DNA from: UBA9676 sp036522155
GTDB taxonomy: Bacteria > Actinomycetota > Actinomycetes > Streptosporangiales > Streptosporangiaceae
DNA length: 9,535 nucleotides
NCBI GenBank assembly: GCA_036522155.1
Contig: DATDGI010000152.1
Coordinates: 1-9,535 of the forward strand
Direction of reading: 5' to 3'
The notes under the pieces are model-generated. The model was not told where the DNA came from. It saw only the letters and a list, made by a program, of their open reading frames with translations, and did not search any database. Position 1 is the first letter of the stretch, and each line of letters opens with the position of its first letter. Made by a program: the position numbers and the translations under genes. This document shows, in pieces, positions 1 to 5,239 of the stretch.

Positions 1-488
1 GTCGTCGAGCGGGTCCGATCTGGTCCGGGAGCCGCTGATGGGGCCGGATCAAGGCCGTCGAAACGCTCTGTCGGGTCTTCTCTTACATGGGTCTGACCTT
101 GCCACTCGCCATGTGAGTCCGATTAACCATGCGCAGGGCCAACGAGGCTCGGGCTGCCTGGGCAGCGCCGAATACGTGCCCAATCTGTCGATCTCGTGAA
201 CGTCAGACCAGGTCAGGACAGGTGCGCTCGCCTGTTTACAAGACGGCTGCTCTGCCTGCTGAGCTACACCGGCGAAGACTCGGTGCATGGTAGCCCAGGT
301 CGTCGCTGACGTGCGCATCTGTGCTCTGACCTGCGGATTGTGCGTCGGGCTTGCTACGGCTGATTCGGGTACTGAGGGCTGGGTGTCCGGCTGACATAGG
401 CCAAAGATGGTCGTTGGCGGCCCTCTGTGCCCATGCGTGCCCAAGTTGTCAGCAGAACATTTGGCGCAGCATGGTCGCGAGGTTGTTG
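1..488. other. Gene-poor left end
   Basis: I see no credible protein gene here. The open frames on both strands lack recognisable motifs and do not show the strong third-position GC bias of the genes to the right. Base composition looks lower in GC than the rest of the window. The longest minus-strand frame runs straight through the tRNA-like sequence at 230-273, so its translation there is a shadow of an RNA gene. The stretch may be decayed sequence at an old insertion boundary, but no insertion-sequence ends or integrase are visible. Confidence 0.5.
230..273 (-). pseudogene. Degenerate 5' half of tRNA-Thr (anticodon TGT)
   Basis: Read on the minus strand from 273, the sequence starts with an acceptor-like GCCGGTG and TA. 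It continues with a D arm (GCTC paired with GAGC around AGCAGGCA), then stem GCCGT, loop CTTGTAA and ACAGGC. The anticodon in the loop is TGT (238-240). The stem pairs fully with ACGGC if one inserted A at 233 is bulged. After position 230 tRNA identity stops: there is no GGTTCGA-type T arm, and no CACCGGC to close the acceptor between here and the window start. A small hairpin (218-235, ACAGG/CCTGT) competes with the anticodon stem. This is therefore a remnant or a very aberrant tRNA, not a working gene. The call rests on the D arm and anticodon loop, which are hard to get by chance. Confidence 0.6.
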
Positions 489-1421
489 TCAAGCCTTGAA
501 GACCTCGCCGAGGTGCCATTCTAGGAACTGCTGCCCGGGTCGGTCGGCGCGGCGTTCGGGCAGCTCGATGATCTGTCCTGCTTTGGCGTAGAACTGGTCG
601 CCGTTGCTGAAGTCCGCCCGCAGCCGGGGGCTGACCAGGAGGCGGAAGTGCGGGTCAACGCCGAGATACCCGCGGTCGAACAAGGTGTGGATATCTGACC
701 GCAGCAGCAGGCCGTTGTCGAGCCGGTGCTCCCCGCCCTTGGTGACGGGCCGGATGTGGGCCGCCTGCAGGACCGGCGGTATGTGTGTGCCGCTGATGGC
801 ACACCGGCGGTGGTAGGCGTCCAACACGACCGCGTTGAAGGAGCGCTGGCCAAGCCGGTAGGGAGCCAGCCGCGGATCACCGAATACCGGCCCTGGCCGG
901 TGCCAGGGCCGGCCGAAGTCCAGTTCCACCATCGCACCCAGAATCCGCTGCACAAGCCCGGCGAAGTACGGCGCGACCGCCGGGTCAGCCAGGTCATAGC
1001 TCTTGCCCTGGACGATGTTCGGCGCAAACTGGGGAGGCGGTGCCACCGTGGCATCTTCGGGGAAGAAGCGGACGTCCCGCACGAACAGGCAGCCGATGAC
1101 CGGGTCCTCGCCCGTGCCGATAAGGGTTTGCCGGTAGCGGCCGATGCGAGCCCGCATCTGCTCCACGCTGCCGACCCCGTTCGCCTGGCCGAAGAACTCC
1201 CACGCTTCGGAGACCCTCAGACGCGCGGAGTCGCTGAAAAACCCTCCGCCCACCACCTTGTTGTGCGGGTAATGGGTCTTGAAGAAGAACGGCTCGCCCG
1301 GCGCCAGGACACGGAACTCACGGCCACCACTGGGCTGCCAGAAATTCACCTCGGTCACCTCCGGCCGGGCAGCCAGGAAGCGGTACCAGTCGCCGTCGGT
1401 CACGCCCACGTACGCGCGCAC
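489..1421 (-). CDS. HNH endonuclease with PUA/EVE-like N-terminal region
   Basis: This is a putative DNA endonuclease of 310 aa. The C-terminal half holds a complete HNH_2-type site. C207 and SG at 210-211 precede the first His in AAHI (H222); then come N236 in DNGLLLRSDIHTLFDRG and the last His, H245. These residues would bind one metal and cut DNA. The N-terminal part (about 1-125) has a beta-rich pattern with FFFK at 45-48 and GGGFF at 58-62. It resembles PUA/EVE-type domains that read modified bases; that assignment is by eye only. HNH proteins with such readers are known as modification-dependent (type IV) restriction enzymes. I prefer the GTG at 1421 (VRAYVGVTDGDW) because homologous proteins of this kind begin near that motif. 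A TTG at 1478 would add 19 residues of poor composition. No clear ribosome binding site supports either start. There is no methylase or partner nuclease beside it, which fits a stand-alone enzyme. Confidence 0.8.
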   Translation of the reverse strand: MRAYVGVTDGDWYRFLAARPEVTEVNFWQPSGGREFRVLAPGEPFFFKTHYPHNKVVGGGFFSDSARLRVSEAWEFFGQANGVGSVEQMRARIGRYRQTLIGTGEDPVIGCLFVRDVRFFPEDATVAPPPQFAPNIVQGKSYDLADPAVAPYFAGLVQRILGAMVELDFGRPWHRPGPVFGDPRLAPYRLGQRSFNAVVLDAYHRRCAISGTHIPPVLQAAHIRPVTKGGEHRLDNGLLLRSDIHTLFDRGYLGVDPHFRLLVSPRLRADFSNGDQFYAKAGQIIELPERRADRPGQQFLEWHLGEVFKA

Positions 1422-1478
1422 GACCGTTATTGTGCACCACCGCCCACCCCAGCCTGGTGAATCCGGCTGCACCAGCAA

Positions 1479-1784
1479 GATCCGCGGCTAGCTGGCGCGG
1501 ATGCAAGCTATGCCGTCGCCAGGTGGGCTGGTTACCTCCTTTGGATGCGGGCTGGTGATGACCGCCATGGAGTCTTCGGGCAGGTAGCGCTGGTCGGCGA
1601 CCTGCCATTTGCGTTGACTTCGGCAGGGACCGGTCAGGCGAGCCTGAGCGGGACGCACGTGTCCCGGTGAGGCCTGGTGCGGCGGCGATATCGAGGCGGG
1701 GATGTGTTCTGGCTGAAGATGCTGGGAGGCGGCGGGATGGCAACCCGCCGCCTCCTGGCTCTGGAGCTGACGCTCAGACCTGGG
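1479..1784. other. Gene-poor gap between nuclease and exporter
   Basis: No full gene is supported. On the minus strand a short frame ending TAG near 1489 reads QRKWQVADQRYLPEDSMAV and continues to SPHPKEV. It looks protein-like, but it has no plausible start and no recognised family, so it may be the 3' remnant of a lost gene. A perfect Shine-Dalgarno-like AAAGGAGGT lies on the minus strand at about 1535-1543, but no start codon follows at a usable distance; the nuclease starts are more than 50 nt away. The stem-loop at 1722-1758 is listed separately. Confidence 0.4.
1722..1758 (-). terminator. Strong GC stem-loop after the exporter gene
   Basis: GGAGGCGGCGGG (1725-1736) pairs perfectly with CCCGCCGCCTCC (1744-1755) around the 7-nt loop ATGGCAA. 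One C-G and two G-T pairs extend the stem to 15 bp. It lies about 27 nt beyond the TAG of the minus-strand exporter gene, where a transcription terminator would be expected. No U-run follows, which is common for putative terminators in high-GC actinobacteria. It is symmetrical enough to work on either strand or as an mRNA 3'-end stabiliser. Confidence 0.6.
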
Positions 1785-3275
1785 CTAATCGGTCACGGCC
1801 GCAGGGGCGGGCTGGGGGGCCTGGCGTATCCGGAGCACGAGCACGACGAGCAGCAGCGCGACCGCGTCGAACACGGCGGCCATGGTGAAGGAGCTGGCCA
1901 TGCCGTGGGTGACGATCTGGTGGGCCGGTTGTGCGGCGCGGATTGCCGCCGCCTGGTGGGCGGCCGCGCGGGTGGCGTTGCCGAACACGGTGACCAGGAT
2001 GGCTAGGCCGAGTGCCCCGCCGACCTGCTGCATGACGTTGACCATGCTGGCGGCGGCGCCGGCGTCTTGCGGTGCCACGCCCTGCAGCGAGGTCATGGTG
2101 AGTGGCACGAACGCGATGCCCATCCCGGTGCCGAGCAGCAGCATCGGCCCGAGGATGCCGGAGGCGTAGGAGGTGGCCGGGCTGATCTGGGACAGCCAGG
2201 CCATCCCGGCGACCACCGGGAGCAGGCCGGCGACCATGAGCGGCTTCGGCCCGAAGCGGGGGATCAGCCGGGGGGCCAGCCGGGACACCGTGAACAGCGC
2301 GGCGGTCATCGGCAGGAACGCGATCCCGGCGCGCAGCGGGCTGAACCCGAGGACCTCCTGCAGGAACTGGGTGAGGAAGAAGAACATCCCGAACAACCCC
2401 GCCACCAGCAGCAGCCGGATCAGGTAGGACGCGGAACGGCCACGGTCGGCGAACAGCCGCAGGGGGGTCACCGGGTGGGCCGAGCGTGCCTCGATGATGA
2501 GGAACCCGGCCAGCAGCGCTGCGGCGGCGGCGAACGCGGCGATCGTAAGCCGGTCGGCCCACCCGCTGGAGGCGGCGCGGATGAACGCATACACCAGGGC
2601 AGACATGCCTGCGGTTGAGGTCAGCGCGCCGGCCACGTCGAATCGGCCGGGCTGCCGCCCGGTTTCGGGCAGGAAGCGCGGCGCCGCCAGGATGACCGCC
2701 GCGCCGATCGGCACATTGATGAACAGCACCCAGCGCCAGGACACCCATTCGGTGATGATGCCGCCGAGGACCAGGCCCAGCGAGGCACCGCCCATCACCA
2801 CGGCGGTGAAGATGCCTAGCGCCCGGGTGCGGTCCCGGCCTTCGGGGAAGCTGGAGACGATCAGCGCGAGGACCGCGGGCGAGGCGATCGCCCCGCCCAC
2901 CCCCTGGACCGCGCGGGCGGCGAGCAGCAGCGGAGCGGATGTGGCCAGCCCGCCGGCCAGCGAGGCAAGGGTGAAGATCGCCAGACCGGCCATGAACACC
3001 TTTCGCCGCCCGAAAATGTCGCCGAGCCGGCCGCCGAACAGCAGCAGGCCGCCGAAGGTCAGCGAGTAGGCGTTCAGCACCCACGACAGGCTGGCCGGGG
3101 AGAAGCCCAGGCCGTGCTGGATGCGCGGCAGCGCGATGTTGACCACGGTCATATCCAGGATGATCATCAGCTGCGCGGACAGAACGAGGGCCAGGCTGAC
3201 GCCCCGGCGGCTTGGCCTTGCGGGCAGCGGGAGGTGGGCGCTCGTTGCGGATCGGGTTGCCGAGGAGATGGACAC
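1785..3275 (-). CDS. DHA2-family (EmrB/QacA-type) drug:proton antiporter, MFS
   Basis: This is a 496-aa inner-membrane exporter expected to expel lipophilic drugs or antibiotics in exchange for protons. The 14-TM DHA2 hallmarks are present: motif D1 (LDMTVVNIALPRI, about 40-52), motif A in the loop after TM2 (GGRLGDIFGRRKV, 81-93), motif B (LLAARAVQGVGGAI, about 117-130), and a motif C-like LGLVLGGIITEWVSWRW region. Length matches the family. I chose GTG at 3275 because AGGAAGG lies 6 nt upstream and the hydrophobic part begins about 27 residues later. The much longer open frame upstream runs through the promoter and operators and is not coding. A divergent TetR gene shares the control region, so the exporter is very likely repressed by that protein and induced by a substrate. 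The substrate cannot be deduced. A strong stem-loop follows the stop codon. Confidence 0.93.
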   Translation of the reverse strand: MSISSATRSATSAHLPLPARPSRRGVSLALVLSAQLMIILDMTVVNIALPRIQHGLGFSPASLSWVLNAYSLTFGGLLLFGGRLGDIFGRRKVFMAGLAIFTLASLAGGLATSAPLLLAARAVQGVGGAIASPAVLALIVSSFPEGRDRTRALGIFTAVVMGGASLGLVLGGIITEWVSWRWVLFINVPIGAAVILAAPRFLPETGRQPGRFDVAGALTSTAGMSALVYAFIRAASSGWADRLTIAAFAAAAALLAGFLIIEARSAHPVTPLRLFADRGRSASYLIRLLLVAGLFGMFFFLTQFLQEVLGFSPLRAGIAFLPMTAALFTVSRLAPRLIPRFGPKPLMVAGLLPVVAGMAWLSQISPATSYASGILGPMLLLGTGMGIAFVPLTMTSLQGVAPQDAGAAASMVNVMQQVGGALGLAILVTVFGNATRAAAHQAAAIRAAQPAHQIVTHGMASSFTMAAVFDAVALLLVVLVLRIRQAPQPAPAAVTD

Positions 3276-3307
3276 GAAGTTCCTTCCTGATGTGCTGCCG
3301 TTGGTGA

Positions 3308-3327
3308 GCCGGCCGTCGTGGGCCGGC
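3308..3327 (-). other. Stem-loop in exporter 5' leader
   Basis: GCCGGCC (3308-3314) and GGCCGGC (3321-3327) form a perfect 7-bp stem with a 6-nt loop. If transcription starts from the promoter at 3400-3428, this hairpin sits in a leader of roughly 115-120 nt, about 20 nt before the ribosome binding site. It could influence mRNA stability or translation. It may also be simple GC-rich chance pairing. Confidence 0.35.
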
Positions 3328-3378
3328 CATCCGGGCGGGATCGCTCGCCACCGCGGTCCAGGCGAGCTATTCTTGATC

Positions 3379-3393
3379 CGGAGGATGCCTCCG
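3379..3393. promoter_or_regulatory. TetR operator, copy 1
   Basis: CGGAGGATGCCTCCG is a palindrome with 6-bp arms (CGGAGG/CCTCCG) around a 3-nt centre. An identical copy starts 27 bp away at 3406. Its place between the divergent regulator and exporter genes makes it the likely binding site of the TetR-family protein. For exporter transcription it lies at or just downstream of the expected start site, where bound repressor would block initiation. Confidence 0.75.
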
Positions 3394-3399
3394 CTAAGT

Positions 3400-3428
3400 A
3401 CTATACGGAGGATGCCTCCGTTTAGCAA
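3400..3428 (-). promoter_or_regulatory. Promoter of the exporter gene with operator in the spacer
   Basis: On the minus strand, -35 TTGCTA (3423-3428, 4 of 6 consensus bases) and -10 TATAGT (3400-3405, 5 of 6) are separated by exactly 17 nt. The 15-bp operator copy 2 occupies nearly all of that spacer. Transcription would start near 3393, next to operator copy 1. A promoter for the divergent regulator gene is less clear: a TTGATC at 3373-3378 could be its -35, but no good -10 follows at standard spacing. Confidence 0.65.
3406..3420. promoter_or_regulatory. TetR operator, copy 2
   Basis: This is an exact second copy of CGGAGGATGCCTCCG, lying inside the 17-nt spacer of the exporter promoter. 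The 27-bp centre-to-centre distance is about two and a half helical turns, so two dimers could bind on roughly opposite faces. Occupancy here would exclude RNA polymerase from the exporter promoter and probably also affect the regulator's own transcription. Confidence 0.78.
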
Positions 3429-3479
3429 GCTGATTTCTGAGTACCGGCGGAGAGGCCGGTGCCTGAAGGGCCAGGAACG

Positions 3480-4130
3480 ATGGACGCCGAGGTTGCCGCT
3501 CAGGCCGGGGCCGGGGCCAGGCACGTGGCCGGTGCCGCGGCCAAGGCCAGGCACACGGAGGGCATGCGGGCCGATGCCCGGCGGAACTACGAAGGGCTGC
3601 TTGCCGCCGCGGCTGCGGCTTTCGCAGAGCGGGGAGCCGACGACGTCTCGCTCGAGGAGATCGCCCGGCGGGCGGGGGTGGGTATCGGCACGCTCTACCG
3701 GCACTTCCCGACCAGGCAGGCGCTGCTGGAAGCGGTCTACCGTGACCAGGTCGATGCCCTCGGCGCCCGCGCGGCCGAGCTGATCCAGGCGGACTCACCC
3801 GCCACCGGCCTCGCTGAGTGGGTGGCCGCGCTGGTCACCTTCGGGAAGGCCAAGCGCAGCCTGACCACAGCACTGCTGGAAGTGCTGGACAAAGACTCCG
3901 AACTGCTGTCATCGAGCCGCGACGTGCTGCGCGGCGCGACCGATGCCCTGCTGGAGCGGGCGCAACGGGCCGGGGACGCCCGCACCGACGTGCGGGGAAC
4001 CGACGTGATCCGGCTCGCTCACGGGGTAAGCATGGCCGCCGACATGGGCCAAGACCCCGGCCAGGCCGACCGGATGCTGGCCCTGATCGTCGACGGCCTG
4101 CTCACCCGCGCAGGCCGCCCCGCTCCCTAG
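3480..4130 (+). CDS. TetR/AcrR-family transcriptional repressor
   Basis: This is a 216-aa regulator. The N-terminal DNA-binding domain spans about residues 36-85, with helix-turn-helix VSLEEIARRAGVGIGTLYRHF at 56-76, a textbook TetR signature, then PTRQALLEAVYRD. The helical C-terminal part would bind the inducer. It is divergent from the DHA2 exporter and separated from it by two identical palindromes, so its likely job is to repress the exporter and itself until a ligand binds. The start is uncertain. I chose ATG 3480 (AGGA and GAAGGG lie just upstream). GTG 3459, preceded by GGAGAGG, would add 7 residues. ATG 3564 (MRADARRN) would give 188 aa, close to usual TetR length, but its ribosome binding site would be too close. 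The alanine-rich first 28 residues are atypical, so the later start deserves consideration. Confidence 0.92.
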   Translation: MDAEVAAQAGAGARHVAGAAAKARHTEGMRADARRNYEGLLAAAAAAFAERGADDVSLEEIARRAGVGIGTLYRHFPTRQALLEAVYRDQVDALGARAAELIQADSPATGLAEWVAALVTFGKAKRSLTTALLEVLDKDSELLSSSRDVLRGATDALLERAQRAGDARTDVRGTDVIRLAHGVSMAADMGQDPGQADRMLALIVDGLLTRAGRPAP

Positions 4131-4137
4131 CCGACCC

Positions 4138-4167
4138 TCACCCTGAGCGCATGTGCAGGTCAGGTGA
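4138..4167. terminator. Possible bidirectional stem-loop between convergent genes
   Basis: TCACCCTGA (4138-4146) pairs with TCAGGTGA (4160-4167) with one bulged base, and GCG/TGC can extend pairing inside the loop. It starts just after the stop of the plus-strand regulator and overlaps the stop of the minus-strand small membrane protein. That position suits a shared terminator. No U-run is present, so the assignment is weak. Confidence 0.35.
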
Positions 4168-4342
4168 ACCCGACGTTCAGGACGAAGTGCCCAAGCCTCA
4201 GGTCGAGTACTCCGCCGCCGGCCCAGTGCACGATAAACGCCAGCAGGATGATGGCCAGGATTGCCACGACCATCCAGAAGAAGAACACGACGATGCCGGG
4301 GATGGCCCACCCGGCTGCAGTTCTCGTTCTAGCCACGGCCAC
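4160..4342 (-). CDS. Small single-pass membrane protein (hypothetical)
   Basis: This is a 60-aa protein. A short basic start (ARTRTA) is followed by one long hydrophobic segment (about residues 11-41: WAIPGIVVFFFWMVVAIL and on through LLAFIVHW). A glycine-rich turn (GGG) and a short tail, LDLRLGHFVLNVGFT, come next. The basic N-terminus suggests the start lies inside the cell. The start is GTG 4342, with a second in-frame GTG two codons later; the upstream GGTGGGT is a modest ribosome binding site. Hydrophobic composition this consistent is unlikely by chance, and small actinobacterial membrane proteins of similar layout are common. No function is known to me. It converges on the TetR gene and is separated from the nucleotidyltransferase gene upstream by about 58 bp, so it could be a last operon member. 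Confidence 0.6.
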   Translation of the reverse strand: MAVARTRTAAGWAIPGIVVFFFWMVVAILAIILLAFIVHWAGGGVLDLRLGHFVLNVGFT

Positions 4343-4400
4343 CAGCTACCCACCGCCGCCCGACTTATTCGAGATCCCGCGGGTGCTATCACCGAGGTGG

Positions 4401-5168
4401 CTAGTGGGGGTGGTGCGGGGTCTCCTCAGGCATCTCATACCAGCGGACCCGTTCGCCAACCCTCGCCCTGGCCTTCCAGCGCAGGCTCTTCGGGGCGGTC
4501 TCAACCGCCCCGTTCAGCACGCCGAGCTGCTCGACCGCGTCGTATTTCCCGCCCGCCGGAACCAGCCCCTGGCCGTCACCGCCAGCCAGGGCGATGATCC
4601 GGTCCAGGTTCAGGGTGATGGTCCGCCACCACCCCCAGTCGTTCCCGGCAATCGGGCGGATCCGGCCAAGCCCGATCGTGCCTGGCTCGTCACCCTCCCG
4701 CACCGGGTAGGCCGAGCACAGGTACAGCACGTCCTGAGCGTCCTTCTCGTTCAGCTCGACGATCTGGAGCTTGGTGAGCAGGAGATCGGACAGGTCAAGC
4801 GTCACCGGCATCCGGCCGAGCCGGTCTTTGAACTCGACGGTGTGGCACATCTGCAACCGGTCGACCAGCACGTCCAGAGACCGGCCGGTCTCTGCTGACT
4901 GGAAGTACAGCTGTTTATGGCCGTAGAGCGCGTTGAACGTCTTGTCGCCGACATAACCGCGCTCGGTCAGGAACTTACTCAGCGGCCTGCGGTCGCTTGA
5001 CTGGGTCGCCAGATCGAGATCCTGGCGGTCGCCACCCCGCGGCGGGAACTCGGGCGTCAGGTACTGGATCGCCAGGCCACCGGCCAGCCGGACGGTTATC
5101 CGCTCGTCCGCGGCCGCCAGGCAGATGCGCGTGGCCTCTTCGAGGGCGGTCAGGCCGTCGCCGGTCAC
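4401..5168 (-). CDS. Nucleotidyltransferase-fold protein (AbiEii-like)
   Basis: This is a 255-aa protein of the DNA polymerase beta-like nucleotidyltransferase superfamily. Residues 28-37 contain the fold's glycine motif (LAGGLAIQYL). The metal-binding pair is D50-L-D52 (QDLDLAT), and a third carboxylate could be D99 or D103 (LDVLVD). LSDLLLTKLQ followed by EKDAQDVLYL matches the helical C-terminal part of AbiEii-type proteins. Family members transfer a nucleotide to RNA or protein, often as toxins; the substrate here is unknown. The C-terminal region (NDWGWWRTITLNLDRI, KSLRWKARARVGERVRWYE) is conserved-looking but unassigned. I chose GTG 5168 because GGAGGG lies 6 nt upstream and the protein then starts just before the first helix; a longer upstream frame runs into the phosphoesterase gene. 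It starts 2 nt after the stop of a duplicated copy of the phosphoesterase gene end, so coupling is likely. Confidence 0.8.
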   Translation of the reverse strand: MTGDGLTALEEATRICLAAADERITVRLAGGLAIQYLTPEFPPRGGDRQDLDLATQSSDRRPLSKFLTERGYVGDKTFNALYGHKQLYFQSAETGRSLDVLVDRLQMCHTVEFKDRLGRMPVTLDLSDLLLTKLQIVELNEKDAQDVLYLCSAYPVREGDEPGTIGLGRIRPIAGNDWGWWRTITLNLDRIIALAGGDGQGLVPAGGKYDAVEQLGVLNGAVETAPKSLRWKARARVGERVRWYEMPEETPHHPH

Positions 5169-5239
5169 CCTCAGCCCTCCACCCGGAACGAGCGTTCCTC
5201 GCCGGTCACCCTCAGCCCTCCACCCGGAATGAGCGTTCC
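5158..5239. repeat. Exact 41-bp tandem duplication at a gene junction
   Basis: Positions 5158-5198 and 5199-5239 are two directly abutting copies of the same 41-bp unit, differing at one base (C 5189 versus T 5230). On the minus strand each copy holds the last codons of the phosphoesterase gene (ERSFRVEG), its TGA stop, a GGAGGG ribosome binding site and a GTG start. The single difference is synonymous (TCA/TCG serine). The near-identity implies a recent slippage or unequal recombination event. Confidence 0.95.
5171..5209 (-). CDS. 12-codon minicistron created by the duplication
   Basis: GTG 5209 opens a 12-codon frame (MTGEERSFRVEG) ending at TGA 5171-5173. It has the same GGAGGG site 6 nt upstream that the real nucleotidyltransferase start has, and it starts 2 nt after the phosphoesterase stop. 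It ends 2 nt before the nucleotidyltransferase GTG. It is probably the abandoned original start of that gene, now frameshifted into an early stop. Whether it is translated is unknown, but ribosomes could re-initiate through it, so it may pass on or dampen coupling. Confidence 0.35.
   Translation of the reverse strand: MTGEERSFRVEG

Noticed and set aside
49..519. A 156-codon minus-strand frame in the left gene-poor stretch
   Set aside because: It crosses the tRNA-like remnant and overlaps the end of the nuclease gene. It lacks coding-type codon bias and any motif.
726..1460. A 244-codon plus-strand frame opposite the HNH nuclease gene
   Set aside because: It is a shadow of the nuclease gene, with no recognisable motif.
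1774..3351. A 525-codon minus-strand frame overlapping the exporter gene in another phase
   Set aside because: It is R/P/G/H-rich without membrane helices. The exporter frame explains the region completely.
3379..3420. Two 15-bp repeats as a possible CRISPR-like or iteron array
   Set aside because: There are only two copies, they are palindromic, and they are placed in a promoter between a TetR gene and its likely target. An operator is the simpler explanation.
3276..3704. N-terminal extension of the exporter frame up to 3704
   Set aside because: It would run through the operators, the promoter and the TetR coding region. GTG 3275 has a good ribosome binding site and the expected family length.
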